A DNA stretch of 42,500 nucleotides from Chrysomallon squamiferum (lineage: Eukaryota; Mollusca; Gastropoda; Neomphalida; Peltospiridae), in the NCBI GenBank assembly GCA_012295275.1, contig CM022667.1, forward strand, positions 17,365,245 to 17,407,744, given 5' to 3'. Shown piece by piece: positions 1 through 23,480 of the stretch (positions are counted from its first letter, which is position 1; every line of letters begins with the position of its first letter). The notes below the pieces were generated by a model that saw only the letters and a list, made by a program, of their open reading frames with translations, did not search any database and had not been told where the DNA came from. The position numbers and the translations under genes were made by a program.

Positions 1-606
1 CTCTCTCTCTCTCTCTCTCTTTCTCTCCATTCCCTGTTGCTTTCTCTCTCTCCCTCACTTCATCTTTTCTCAGTCTCTCATTTTTTGTTTGTTGTTGTTG
101 TTGATGTTCTTCTTCACCTTCTTCATCTTCTCTTTTTTCTTCTTCTCATTCTTCTTTCACTTAATCTTTTTTCTTCATTTATGAAGATGTCACAAGTAAT
201 CGGCACAAATTGAAATATAAAATAAATACATATTATACAAAAGTTCATTAAACAGTAATATATGTGCCACGAAGCACGTAAAGATTATACTTCGTTTTTG
301 ATTAAAGTGTTATTAATTATTACTTTTTCCTCATAACCGTTAGCCCCGGGTTAGCACATATTGCATCAGTTTAAACCCAGTTTGATGACAAATACTTAAA
401 ATATCTGAACAATCCACTGTAGAGTAAAGTACGCAAAAAATAAATGTTGTTTTAGTCAGTAACATTAAGGTTTATTATTACTATTTTAACTTAGTGGGAT
501 AGACATTAGACGTCTGATTTCATTTGTTATACTTTAAGTATACACCAAAATCTGACTAGAAACAGTTATGGACACAAACCAACGCAAACCAAACTAACAT
601 TTTGTT

Positions 607-783
<177 letters not shown>

Positions 784-1235
784 AAAGAAAAAAGAAAGAT
801 ATTTATATAATTATATATATTCACATATACAACATTTTCTGCGAGCACATACTCATTCACAAAGAAACAAAGAAGCACACACAGACCTGAATACAAGACA
901 TTAACTGCATATCACTAACACACAGAGACACATTGTACTCAGATATTGCATATAAACACAATAAAGACACGTAAATACATGACACATCACACAAACCTTT
1001 AATGTTAATATCATTATTAGAGAATTAGATTTCGATTACACAGACCGCTGATAACCTACTGCCCTGTTAGCTACAACTTCCAACACTTCAACAGTTTATT
1101 TAGCCTGGAGATATTGTTTGATTTTTACCCTACTTAGATTGATATTTATGCTTTGCGTGCAAATAGTTAAATTAGTGAATATTTCCATAGATCATTACAG
1201 CACAGCGAAAACGAGAGTCAGAGAAAGAGCCAGGT

Positions 1236-1342
<107 letters not shown>

Positions 1343-2285
1343 GAAATAATCAAAGCGAGGTTGACAGATATACAGAAAAAGAAAATATATAATTTATACA
1401 GACAGACAGAAGAGATCGACAGGCAGGCAGACAGAGAGAGGCGGTGAGAGACGTAGATACTTATTATGTTACAGGATTCAGACAGAAGTCATCACGTTTA
1501 ATTTGACCCTTGCAAGCACGTCTCATTAAGCCCTGGATAAAAGTGTCCTCGGTTCTGATCAATCAGCTTACGAACCTGGCATAAGCTATATTTTGTGAGC
1601 AGCGAAACCAGGAACGTAGACAGACTGCCTAAGAAAGTATTAATAATATCGCGTATCGTGAGCTTATACTTCCCAGATAGATCTTATTGCAGATCCTAAG
1701 GGAGAAAACAACAAACAAACAAAAAGAAAAAACATAATTAGTAGGCTATAAAGTTCAAAGGCTTGACACGATCATGAAATTTCAATTACTATAAACTTTT
1801 TAATAACCGTATCTACAAAACTTCCGCTTTCATTTCATTATAATTTCGCAAGACATGGTTCATTAATATATATATATATATTTTTATTTTATTTGGTTTT
1901 TCAAATCGCCAAATATTTACTTTTTTTTTTTTTTTTTTTTCGCTGTAATTATTAGTAAACATAAGGAAAACGTGAGATTGAACATGAAAAGTGAAGGAAC
2001 ACTGGTACTGAGTTTCAAACTGAAATCAGTTGATGGATGAGTCGGACGCGGCTATCCATCAACTGTAAAACGAGCTTTCATCTTTTGGCACACCTTGATG
2101 TTAGAACACAGTTAAGTGATTTTACTCCTCATGTCAAACTGTCCTCGATATATGTGAAGATCATTATGTAATTTTAATTGGACTATTTCATATAAGAAGA
2201 GTGTAACAGTTATTAAAAGAAACAGTAAATTATGTACGTATGTATTTTCTTGGAGAAAAAGCGACTACATTACATTATATACATA

Positions 2286-2321
2286 TACATACATCACACA
2301 CAAACACACACACATACATAA

Positions 2322-2362
<41 letters not shown>

Positions 2363-2385
2363 TACATACATACGTAATACATATC
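2286..2385. repeat. (CA)n/(CATA)n microsatellite
   Basis: CA run at about 2320-2358 flanked by CATA tetranucleotides. Confidence 0.9.
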
Positions 2386-3220
2386 TACATACCTAGCTAC
2401 CTACCTGCATACATACATGCACGCATTCTATTACGGTAAACATAATAATAATTAAACACAAAATAAAAAATAAACTTAATATGTAAGGCGCAGTGAAATA
2501 ATCATGAATAAGTAACAATTTAAAAATAAACAAATTTTAATTAATTAATTTCTAAATTGATTATGATGATTGTTATAACTGAATGTTATTGTTCTTACCT
2601 ACGTGGACAATGGATACATTTAAAACAGCATAATTTTTCTCAAAACCTTTAAAATATATTCTGTGTATTTGGCAAAATTTAATTGTACAATACATTTAAT
2701 ATATTACTTATATGTCTTTTGCCATTAATATAAAACGAAAAGTCATTTTTGATAATCATAACAACAGTACAAACAACAACAATAAAACAACAATTACAAC
2801 AATAATATTAATAGTCTACGAGGATATGTTTATAGACGGAAGACAATCCTCTGACATCAGCGAGGAATAAACTCTATTATGACGTCATTAATCTCGAACG
2901 TGGAATTGTATTTTGTGGAAGAATCTGACATTAATATTATTAGTGGCAAGCACAATAGTAGCAATAGGCGGGAAAGGAGGAGAAGGGTGGAGGAGGGGGA
3001 GGGAGGGTGGAGGGATAGGAGTTAACACGAAAAGAAGGATGCCTGTGTAAAGCTGAGAACTTCTGTACTGGGTAGTCGGCCTACTCCCATCTGGTAGAAT
3101 TCCCAGCTTGTCGAAAAGCTAAATATGGTTCAGTGGTCTTATTGACGTGCATGTTTTTACCTCAGTCATTATAATTAACTGTTCCAGATTATTTGGAAAG
3201 CGATTATTATTGTATAAATG

Positions 3221-3879
3221 CAGTAATATCTCGCTTAACGATATCCCGCTTTAACGATCTTTTTTTTCTTTACAAATTATATAAACAGAAATTTAATATT
3301 TAGTTAATTGCTCGAAATAAATGATACAAATGGGTACAATGCATGTGTTTAAGTCCGTTTTCATTTGTTTTACGTTCAGTCACGCGCTTCACGACATACG
3401 TACATGTGATGTTCAGAATCTGTTGTCTCTTCTGTTTCCATTTAGACTTAACCCTTTTGCAATTTACACTTTCAATCTGTCAGAATGAAAAAAAGTAAAC
3501 TGGCGAATGCTGATGATAAAAAGAAAGAACGGAAGAAATAACTTTACAAACAAAATACGATATCTTAAATGAACACAAAACCCACAAAAATGAACCCACG
3601 ATGAGCGGCATATAATTATTTCTTAATGTATTTGTAAAAATTGATTTGTAAATGATTTACTGTTTGTTTAATATCTATGATCTATTAAATCATTTGTGTC
3701 TAAATTGCCGTTTTATTTCTCCTTATTTAACATTTCTTTTTATGTCAAATTTCAATCGCGAAGAACGTAGCCACTGTTTTTAATCTTAATTCTATGCAAA
3801 TTACTCTCCCGCTTAACAATACCTCACTTAACGATCGGAAATTTGGAACGAATTACACCGTTAATCCGAGGTATTATTG
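3221..3879. mobile_element. Decayed Tigger/pogo-like (Tc1-mariner superfamily) DNA transposon remnant
   Basis: The left end CAGTAATATCTCGCTTAACGA is matched by the reverse complement of the right end (CAATAATACCTCGGATTAACG), giving terminal inverted repeats about 659 bases apart. The right end is followed by TA, the target site of this superfamily; the left flank is TG. CAGTAATACCTCG-TTAACGA ends are typical of pogo/Tigger elements. Inside, from 3485, a Lys-rich start followed, after a frameshift, by an ITLQTKYDIL-type stretch recalls the N-terminal helix-turn-helix of such transposases, broken by stops. Non-functional. Confidence 0.55.
3485..3625 (+). pseudogene. Transposase N-terminal fragment inside the Tigger-like remnant
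   Basis: An ATG at 3485 opens 18 Lys-rich codons to a stop at 3539. Overlapping in another frame, from about 3535, is a stretch with ITLQTKYDIL, similar in style to the pogo/CENP-B type DNA-binding start, which ends at a stop near 3611. It is short and frameshifted. The family call rests mainly on the surrounding inverted repeats. Confidence 0.35.
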
Positions 3880-4137
3880 TAGTATGGATATCGCTTATCG
3901 CATAAAGTATGCAAATATGAAAATATCGAAATAGTCCATGCACTGAATGTAGCTGAATGTAAATAATTACAAAAGAAGGTATTCATCTTAAAAAAAAAGT
4001 CTGATGTTTCAGTAAGTTCAGTAATTGGTACAGTGTTATAAAATATTGTACAAACCTTGAAACTTCTCTGTGATGCGTGTTTAATGAAATGTGTTTTTAA
4101 TCGACCATAAAATTTAGGATTTTTTTTTTCTAAACTC

Positions 4138-4203
4138 CCTTTTTTTTTTTTTTTTTTTTTTTTTCGGAAAGGAAATGTTGATGAATTAGAAAAGACCACA
4201 TTA

Positions 4204-4249
<46 letters not shown>

Positions 4250-4335
4250 GTAATAATGTTGATGATGATGATAATTATGATGATTATGATGATGATAATA
4301 ATAATAGTAATTAGAAGAAGAAGAAGAAGATCGAT
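4138..4335. repeat. Poly-T, (AAT)n, (GAT)n and (GAA)n cluster
   Basis: A T run near 4140-4164 is followed by about 16 AAT units from 4202, GAT-like units and GAA units up to about 4330. Confidence 0.9.
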
Positions 4336-4831
4336 CTCGCGACCTGCAACACCAAATTTATAAATACTGGTAAATAAACAATTGTCCGTCTATAATCAAA
4401 GCACCGGTTAGTCGATGTATCTAGTCTCAGTATGACTCCAAGATCTCGTTGACTGCGTTGATAAGCAAAGATTTTTTCATCAAATTTTTTATAAGCTTCT
4501 CCTTGATTAATATTCAAAAATCGAAAGTGAAGTTGTTGAAAAATATGTATAGGACGTTATTAAACTAAGTTTCTTTAAAAACAACTTTTCAAATAGACCG
4601 ACAGAAGGGAATTCTCTAAGGCCGCACTTCACTGACACTCTGTACTCTGGCGACCGCCCACCAAAGACTGCAGAGAAATGTCATGAAATGAGTTATTTGC
4701 ATAGCGTGTATACCTAGGATTTTACGAAGATGGAAAAGGTGCAAAGCGAGAAATAAAGTAAAATTAGAATCTTTTCTCACTGTGATAACAGAGCAGGACA
4801 GCATTCCGATGGTGCTCACGTAAACGCACGA

Positions 4832-5666
<835 letters not shown>

Positions 5667-5844
5667 AAAAATAAAAAAATAAAAAAGAAGTCAACCTAAC
5701 ACTTATGCATACATACGAGATGTCAGAACTTGGTCTCTTTTTATACAAATAAGTTAATTACTGAAATAAACATGTACAATTAGGCACGATATGATTTTTT
5801 TTTTCTCTGTGTGATTATGAGTATATATTATTTCTGAAAAATAA

Positions 5845-5930
5845 TTATTTAGTTATTTATTTATTTATATTATTATTATTATTTTATTTTTATTTTATTT
5901 TATTTTATTTTATTTTTATTTTTTGTTTAG
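5845..5930. repeat. (TTTA)n/(TTTTA)n tract
   Basis: Impure TTTA, ATT and TTTTA units. Confidence 0.85.
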
Positions 5931-6600
5931 TTATCTATTCACTCTTTTGTTTCTTTGCCCTTTTTATTATTTTGTCCTTTCGCATCATTTTACTCATTCA
6001 TTACTTTATATACTATATTTTTTTGCGTCTATTTTGGTTATAATTTTAAAGTTATATAACTCCGCAAAGTTTATTTATGTTATCCTCATTTTCATCTTAT
6101 ACGATTGACCTAAAGGTAAATATATAATTAAACAGATATAATATCTACGATGATATATATTTGACTATATTCAACGTAAGACAAATTACTTTATTATAAA
6201 ACACTACAGGCAATAAGAAGTTATTTATCACATATTTTCTACGATGATTTCAGGTTTAGCTAAATCATCCACTGTACATAGCTCAATAAATCTTTTTTCA
6301 AAATTCAGTGTGAAAATTGTTTTTAGTTGCATGGAATTCATTTTAATCCTTTATTTTATGTATTTATTTATTTACTTACTTACTTACTTTATTTATTTAT
6401 TTATTGATTGATTGATCTGTATGTATGTATGTTTGTATGTTTGTATGTATATGTACGAATTTGCTTTATATGTCTCTTTGTATGTGAGCGTTGTTATACA
6501 TGTGTGTCTGTCTGTCTGTCTGTCTGTCTTAATGTCTATCTATCAATCCCTATAAATTTATTATACATACAGACATTTAAGCACACATGTGCATATATAA

Positions 6601-6637
<37 letters not shown>

Positions 6638-6974
6638 TAGATGGGTGTATGTGTGTGTTTGTTTATGTGCACCTGTATGTATAATAAAATTATATATATA
6701 TATCGATATATAGACAGACAGAAAGATAGGTAAATAGACAGACCGACAGTCAGAAAGATTCAATACATCGACATAATTCCCAGTGACACGGCAGCACATC
6801 CCACTTTGTTAGATTAAACCCTACGAGACAGATGAGATGATGTACTGAAATGAGGACAGTTCCTGTGGCCTGTCAAATATGCATGACAACCACTGTCCCA
6901 CAAACAGACCGGTGGATGGTGTATGCTGATACTTCCTAGTTTATAATACGCACACATGTATACCTGTTATCACG

Positions 6975-7183
6975 TTTGACACGTGCATCCGAACATTTCA
7001 AAGAGAACGTTTAGGATAATTAACATTTAAAAAAAAAAAAAAAAAAAGAGAAACAAGCCGCATCTAAATTTACTGAACATCGAATGAGCTAGTGGATGAC
7101 ACACTTCGCCACGGGTTATACGTCTGGGCGCTCCGCACACGTTCGAAATACGTAACTTTCAAAGATTTCTCATTGTGCGTCTA
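6975..7183 (+). promoter_or_regulatory. Gene 1 candidate promoter with CACGTG E-box
   Basis: A palindromic CACGTG lies at 6980-6985, about 200 bases before the conserved first-exon block. bHLH-Zip factors such as MITF bind this core at vertebrate pigment-gene promoters. No clear TATA box was seen. Assignment as a promoter rests on position and on equivalent E-boxes at genes 3 and 4. Confidence 0.35.
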
Positions 7184-7262
7184 ACAGGGGCGTCAGACGG
7201 ATGTGACTTCCTCTTTAGTGCTGGCGTTTTTAGTGGTGGTGTAGGGACAATATTTAATAAAT
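7184..7262 (+). other. Gene 1 probable noncoding first exon (5' UTR)
   Basis: The block starting CAGGGGCG and ending in the donor AAAT|GTAAGTAA is matched at the equivalent place upstream of gene 2 (14643-14727). The two copies share the start, a TGACTTC, a GCGTTT, the string GGTGGTGTAGGGAC and the donor. Gene 1 needs an upstream exon because an acceptor abuts its ATG. The 3' boundary is well supported; the transcription start is not visible. The implied intron (7263-9671) is 2.4 kb and holds TTC and TG microsatellites. Confidence 0.6.
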
Positions 7263-7798
7263 GTAAGTAATTTGCATATGTTAAATTTCAGTACAATGGC
7301 AAGAGTCATTACATGAAATAATAAACATTGTCGATCTTTAAAAGCTAACCAGAATTAAAATAAGGAAGTAAGTTTTAAAAAGTAATAATAATAATTTATA
7401 ATTTAATTTAAGTATAAAAATAATAATTAAATTAGATAATATGATGATTTTTTTCAATAATTTTCAAATATAATATAAAAGTTACACTACGCTAAAAGAA
7501 AAGACCAGTTTTTCACAAATTATTTTTAAAAATCTGGAATTATGTCAAATATGTTTCTGATAAATGCTTTGAAAAAAAAACCAGGTAGTTTTTAATTTTA
7601 TTTTTGTAATCTATATATTTTTTATTTTATTGATTTTAGTGTCAGAGCAGTTATGATTAACATCTACTGTTCTGTGTTTGATTTTTATTTTTATTTATTT
7701 ATTATTATTTTATTTTTTATTTTTATTGCATTTTCCAGTTATTCTGCGTTTGCTGCTGAAGTTTCGTTTTTCCTTTTCTTTGCATCCTCCTGCTTCTG

Positions 7799-7905
7799 AC
7801 TCTTCTTTTTCTTCTTCTTCCTCGTCTTCTTCTTCTTCTTCTTCTTCTTCTTCTTCTTCTTCTTCTTCTTCTTCTTCTTCTTTTTCTTCTTCTTTCTTCT
7901 TCTTC
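7799..7905. repeat. (TTC)n microsatellite in gene 1 intron 1
   Basis: About 30 TTC units with a few substitutions; reads as poly-Ser or poly-Arg in spurious frames. Confidence 0.95.
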
Positions 7906-8083
7906 GTCTATTACTATTATTATCATCATCAAAATATAAATAGGGTTAATAGGTAGTTTGTTTTATCCTATATGCTGTATATAGTGAACAAACATTACCT
8001 CGTTAAGCTTGCTACAAAAATAGATTATTATATTTAATATTCCTTCCATACATTTTGTATAATGTTTGTGAGGGATGGGGATG

Positions 8084-8168
8084 GGGGTGTGTGTAGTGTC
8101 TGTGTGTGTGTCTATGTGTGTGTGTGTCTGTGTGTGTGTGTAGTGTCTGTGTGTGTGTGTGTCTGTGT
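8084..8168. repeat. (TG)n imperfect microsatellite
   Basis: TG units interrupted by TAGTGTC and TC. Confidence 0.9.
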
Positions 8169-9671
8169 TGGTATGTTTGTATATGTGAGGGGTGTTTCTA
8201 GATATGTGTTTTAGTTTTTCATCTGGAGTGTCAGAACTCAAAATTTAAGATGTCGTATTATGGACTAGCTGTAAAAGGAAAATATTGCTGGATTGGATAA
8301 GACAGAATAACGGGACGCTGGTTTTCAAACTCTTTGAGCTGTCACCTTTGAATACACACTTCAAAAGAATACAGCTTGAACCATTCTTCGATTACCATCA
8401 GAATTTTCAATTTATTGCTTTTGTTTTAAGAAACGCAATTTAACTGACAGCACGGATACACGGAGAGAGTAAAAGAGGGAATATATAATTTTTTTTTTAC
8501 TTCCTAATTCTCAGCATCGCACATTGGAATGTGGATAAAAAAGAAACAATGAAACTGTGTTTCTTGATTTCTATGAGATTAATTCCAAAATGATTAGAAA
8601 TGATGTTATGGATGAATTATTAGAAACGATAGAAGATATCTCTGACATGCACAACCTGCTATTATATCAGCTGCAGTGGACACTAAAGGTTTCAGATGAG
8701 ACTATTAAGGAATCTGGTTAGACTATCCCGAGCCGCCCAGTGTTTTTACAGTTTTAAAGTTATTTGCTTGTTCGCTGTGACTAATTTGGGTTCCATTCCA
8801 TTCTTCTTCTTCTGTAGAATAATTATTACAGTTTTGGCCATTGTGATCGTTATGTTATTTAACGAGAAATTAGGACAATAAAATAAAATTTCAAGTGGCC
8901 GAATGGATTACATTCAGATAGGTCACTGAACAAATATCCGACACGATTATGATAAAATTATGTACTTGTTTATCATAAATTTTGGTTTCTGTAATTTACT
9001 GTATAAATTTAGTATTTAGTTTTCTAAGGAAAGTTAAAGCTGTTGCAGATGTTAATGTGTCAAGACTGTATAATTATGACATTCTTTGCCAAAACTATCA
9101 TTGTACAGACATATACTTCCATCATCTGTCTAGACCGTGGTCATAGTTCTCAAATGTCTTTGACAAAAGTTTCATTGTTATTCATTTTACGTTTACCTGT
9201 CTGGTTATGACACCATGACCATTTCATTAACTATGTGGCTGTTTGTAACTAAGTCACAACTCCTGCTTCTTGAAATGAAATATGAATGTCACTATGGCAT
9301 GCATGTAGAAAATGTATTATTTTCACTATATTTCAGACACTGTTTAATTAATACCTTAGAAATAGAAACAGGAATTATAAACATTGAATTAAAATTAATA
9401 CGTTTGTACAATATAGAAATTAAATGTATATATATATATATATATCTGTAAAATTTCATATGACACTTTTTACTAAATTATTAAAGTATTTTCTTGATGA
9501 ATTAGAATGTCATCTGATGTTAAATATGAAGATTTCCTTCCTAAACCGAAATATGATTCTGTATATCTATTTTAATAGCATTATCCTAAAGTTTCATGGT
9601 GAAGATCCGGGAAAAGAAATTTTTTTCATATATAAATACTTATTTGTTGCTTATTTTCTCTTTCTTCACAG

Positions 9672-14589
<4,918 letters not shown>

Positions 14590-14642
14590 AATAATTATCT
14601 GACAGCTGTCAAAATAAATTGATCCTTGACATTGAACGCGTA
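14590..14642 (+). promoter_or_regulatory. Gene 2 candidate promoter with palindromic E-box
   Basis: The perfect 12-base palindrome TGACAGCTGTCA at 14600-14611 contains a CAGCTG E-box and lies just upstream of the conserved first-exon block. No CACGTG was seen here, unlike the other three genes. No convincing TATA box. Confidence 0.3.
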
Positions 14643-14727
14643 TCAGGGGCGTTAAGCGAATCTGACTTCGTTGATAGGGTTTGCTGCTCGCGTTTAGAGA
14701 GGTGGTGTAGGGACCTGTTTGCTAAAT
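14643..14727 (+). other. Gene 2 probable noncoding first exon (5' UTR)
   Basis: This block aligns with the gene 1 block at 7184-7262: CAGGGGCGT start, TGACTTC, GCGTTT, GGTGGTGTAGGGAC and the donor CTAAAT|GTAAGTAA. It sits 2.5 kb upstream of the acceptor that abuts the gene 2 ATG, nearly the same spacing as in gene 1 (2.4 kb). Confidence 0.6.
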
Positions 14728-15419
14728 GTAAGTAAATAATCATAGTAAGAGATAACCAAAATATAACAATAAACATTATGTCTTTTTAAAACTGTAATTG
14801 ATTAAGAGCTAACTGATGACAAAAGCAAAATAATAATTGAACAATAACAGAAATGTGTATATTTAATTAATGTAAGCAATTAATAGGTAATTAAATAAAG
14901 CAATAACCAAAATGTTAAACGGATCTTTTTAAAACTTTCTCTAATTAATTGATGACTAAAATATAATAATAATTAAAAATAATATTAAACGGACATATTT
15001 AATAATTGCACATAAATAATAATTAATAGATAAGTACAATGTAAAAATAACTAGCATGTTAAATAGATGTATCTTTTAAATCTGGTTAATTAATAGTTAA
15101 CTGATGACTAAAATATAATAATAATTAAACATAATGTTAACTGGAGACATTTAATAATTGCAAATAAATATTAATTAATACGTTAATATGTTATATAAAA
15201 TAAAAATGTAACTGACATGTTAAGTAAATAGTAATTAAATATCTTAATATTTTATTTAAAAAAACAATTGATTGATATATTATTTGGATATATTTAATTA
15301 GTGCAATGATAGTCTTATATATATAAAGAAGGGCGGAATCTTTATTAATATATTTTACAAATGCTTGATTGCAATAATTATACTCTCGCCATGTTGATCT
15401 GTGCTGAATTTAAAATATG

Positions 15420-15444
15420 TGTATGTGAATGTGTGCGTGTGTGT

Positions 15445-15493
<49 letters not shown>
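15420..15493. repeat. (GT)n microsatellite in gene 2 intron 1
   Basis: GT units with a few TATG interruptions. Confidence 0.95.
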
Positions 15494-15495
<2 letters not shown>

Positions 15496-16105
15496 GCGTT
15501 GTTAAACTGAAATACTCCACTTTTATTAATGATGAATTGACGATTTTCGTGTTTGACAACTCAGCAGTTTAAATAATTAAATATAAAAATAAATATAATT
15601 AAATGCATTTTTAAATAATGTAAAGAGTAAATTTGATCTACTTTAAAAGACGATAACTGACATTTAAACGATTCAAGAAATGTCATACATACATTATGCA
15701 TACATACACAAATATATACATACATACTACATACACACATACATACATACATACATATATCTAATAACTAAAAAAATAAACCCGTTAATATAAGAATGTA
15801 ACTAATATAACAATGTAATTAATGTAGAAATTTCACTTATTGAATAAGCATAAAGATTAAATTATTGAACGGTTAGTGAAAAAAAATAGAATCTATTGAT
15901 TTTCAAACATAAATGGATTCTTACTTTTCCTTTTTGTTTGTAAAACTCATTTATACAAAACTTGTGTTCTTGATTTGTTGCTTTTTATCTTTTTCTTTAT
16001 TTCTTTCCTTTTATTTGTTCACGTTTCTTCTTGTTTTTGTTGTTAGTATTTTTATTATATGAATTAAGAGTAATATAGAAGTAATATTAGAAATAATAGG
16101 ATAGT

Positions 16106-16235
<130 letters not shown>

Positions 16236-17227
16236 GATTGTAGGAGAAAGTAGAGGAGGAGTATAATTTTATCATCATCATCATCATCATCATCATTTTT
16301 ATCATCGTCATTGTCATCTTCATTATCATCATCATAATTATCATGATTATCGCCATCGGCTTTCTCAAAGTAAATGAAGAAATGTAGCCAAAATACGCTG
16401 TATATATTAGATACAAGAGCCAGGGAAACTGACTTCTTTATAAAAAGATGACAAACGTCATCATGGTTCTTAACCACTGCAGCGGATTAAAGCAGAAACC
16501 CTCAACTTGCAATACGATAAAATATGGATTCCTGAGTTTATTAAAGGATTTAGTCACTGCTATCAGTATTGCAGGATTTGTCACTCTAAAAGATAAAAAT
16601 ATATAACATTTATACTGAGAGAACCTAATGAATTACCTTTTATGTAGAAAATAATATAATTTCTGTAGGAAAGAATAGAATGTCACATTATTACAATTTC
16701 TTTGGATGCAAGACCAAACAAAAACCAAAGAAAAACACACCAAAATATGGGAAAAGAAACATTAGAAAAAAAAACAAGAATAAGAAAAGATAAACATAGA
16801 TATTAAAAGAATAGGAACACCACCGAAAAAAAAAAATAATTAAAGAAAAATAATACAAAAATAATATATAAATAAATAAAGAGGAAAAATAAATAAATGA
16901 ATAAATAAATTCATGTTGCAAAGCTAAGTTTCCGGGTTTTTTTACTTTTATTTTTTCCGCCTGTGTTTGTATTTCTACTTTGGGTGTTCTTTTGTTGTTG
17001 TTTGTTGTCTTTTTAAAATTATTATTATTGTTATTTTATTTTAATTTTATATACAGATATATATATATATAATTTTATAATTTTGTGCTTAAATTGAAGT
17101 TTATATATGCAAAACAAACCTAAAACTGAAAAAAGTCACTATTTCAACTGTTCGATAAAGGTTTCACACACACACACACACGCACACACACACACATTCT
17201 GACTTTTGTTTTTGTTACCACGCACAG

Positions 17228-21551
<4,324 letters not shown>

Positions 21552-23394
21552 TAAAGTATAAATACGGTGATCAACAGAAACTTAACGAAAGTGTTTGTCC
21601 CTGTGTACATTTGTAAATTAAATATGTAATTTATTGGCGGAACATCCAGTATCATTTACCAAAACAAATAATTACATTTTCAGTTATTATTATTTTCAGT
21701 TATTAATTACAGGTTATTGTAATAAATCAACATTTTAGAAACAATTATTAATACTATATACTACAGTAACAATTTATAGCATAATAACTCTATTAAATAT
21801 AATACAGCAATAACTTAATTTTGTAATGTCATAATGGTATTCTATAATAGTAACTCAGTTTGCTACAGTAATAACTTCACTTTGTATGCTATACTAGTAA
21901 CTGAATGCTTCAGAAATAATTTCTCTCTATATGCTATAAGTAAAACTCTGTATGTAGGACTAAGAACACTTCTTTCTATGTATAATAATAATTCTATATA
22001 TTACATAATAACTTTTATATGTCATAATTAATAAACTACTTAAAATGCAGTATAAAATATTTCTATCTGCCATTTAATAACTGTTTTCTATTAAAATGAA
22101 TTTAAATGTCATAATAATAAACACATTACACGCTATATGTATTACGTGGAAAGTCAGGTTGCACTCACACTCATGAACATAGATAATATTTATATCTGGA
22201 GGGATCTACATAAATAGCCTCCATCTGAAATCATTTGTGACAGGGAAGTGATGATACTTTTAATGAACTAACCCATCAATCAAGTATTTTAATCACAAAA
22301 TTTCAAATATTTCATGACATAAAGAGAAATTCTGCAAAATAAGCAATCTTCACTTTGTAACGTTAGCAAAGATACCATGGCGTTTAAGAATGAATCTATC
22401 TGAAGATCTGCATGCAAGAAATATATATGTTTTTAATTTTGTGACGGAAAATCAGCTGCCGGATAAATGATATTTAAAAATTTAATATTTATTCAGTATT
22501 AAATAAAAAATTTAAATACGAAATCGAAACGGCATATCGACATTGATTTAATCATTAAATAATGCACGCAGAAGTTTCTAACGGTTTTTTTTTGTTGTTG
22601 TTGTTGTTGTAGTTGTTTTTTCGATCCACATGAGCAATATCAACAAGGAACTAGGAAGTTGTTTGCTGTTGTTTTTGTTTTTTATTTATTTATTCGTTTC
22701 TTTCTTTCTTTTATTCCTTTTTATTTTTTATTTTTTTATATTTATTTATTTATTTATTTATTTTTATTTTTATTTTTTTGGTTGTTGTTGCTTTTTTCAT
22801 ATTTTCAAAAATGTGTCAAGATAAACATCATATACGTTGTTCTAGGCATTGACTGTACAACAAGTGAGCAGGCAGAGATTTTCAGTTCTTGATTTGTACA
22901 CGGAAAATTAACTTCTAAGAAAAATAAGTCTATTCTGTCATACACACTGATTATTGCAAAGGTTAACCAAGTAGATGTTCTGTATTTGGAACAAATGGGT
23001 TATCAAGTAGCAGTATTCAAAACTTAATTTGTATGTGAAAAAATTAAAAGCCAAGTTGAAGTTTTTCTGTATTATTCTATGTATTGATTCATGTACTAAG
23101 TTGCCAATACAATTTACCAAGCTGACGTTTTCAATCATTAAACGCTTAATCTGCATACCAAGAAATTAACTGCTGTATAAATAGAATCATAGCTGTATTA
23201 ACCTCAGTATTAATTCATGTTGCCAAGCAAAATGTCTGAAATGTTTTGTGTGTTTCTTGCAAGCAGATCTCTGTGTTATAACGTGTGCAGTTTCGTAGCA
23301 GGTTTCTTTTCTTTCTTTGTTACTGCTTGTCTCTGCATATCTTCTCTGGGTGTTCTGTTGTTGTTTTGTTTTGTTTTGTTATTTTTTTTTCCTT

Positions 23395-23405
23395 AGGTTG
23401 TTTTA

Positions 23406-23480
<75 letters not shown>

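Larger units (their letters stand above)
7263..9671 (+). other. Gene 1 intron 1 (between noncoding exon and ATG exon)
   Basis: AT-rich sequence with a TTC repeat at 7799-7905 and a TG repeat at about 8080-8168. One short open stretch at 8539-8721 has protein-like composition (see findings), but no gene is called. The acceptor ttttctctttcttcacag ends at 9671. Confidence 0.5.

Noticed and set aside
7678-7956. Poly-Ser and poly-Arg frames
   Set aside because: Produced by the TTC microsatellite in gene 1 intron 1.
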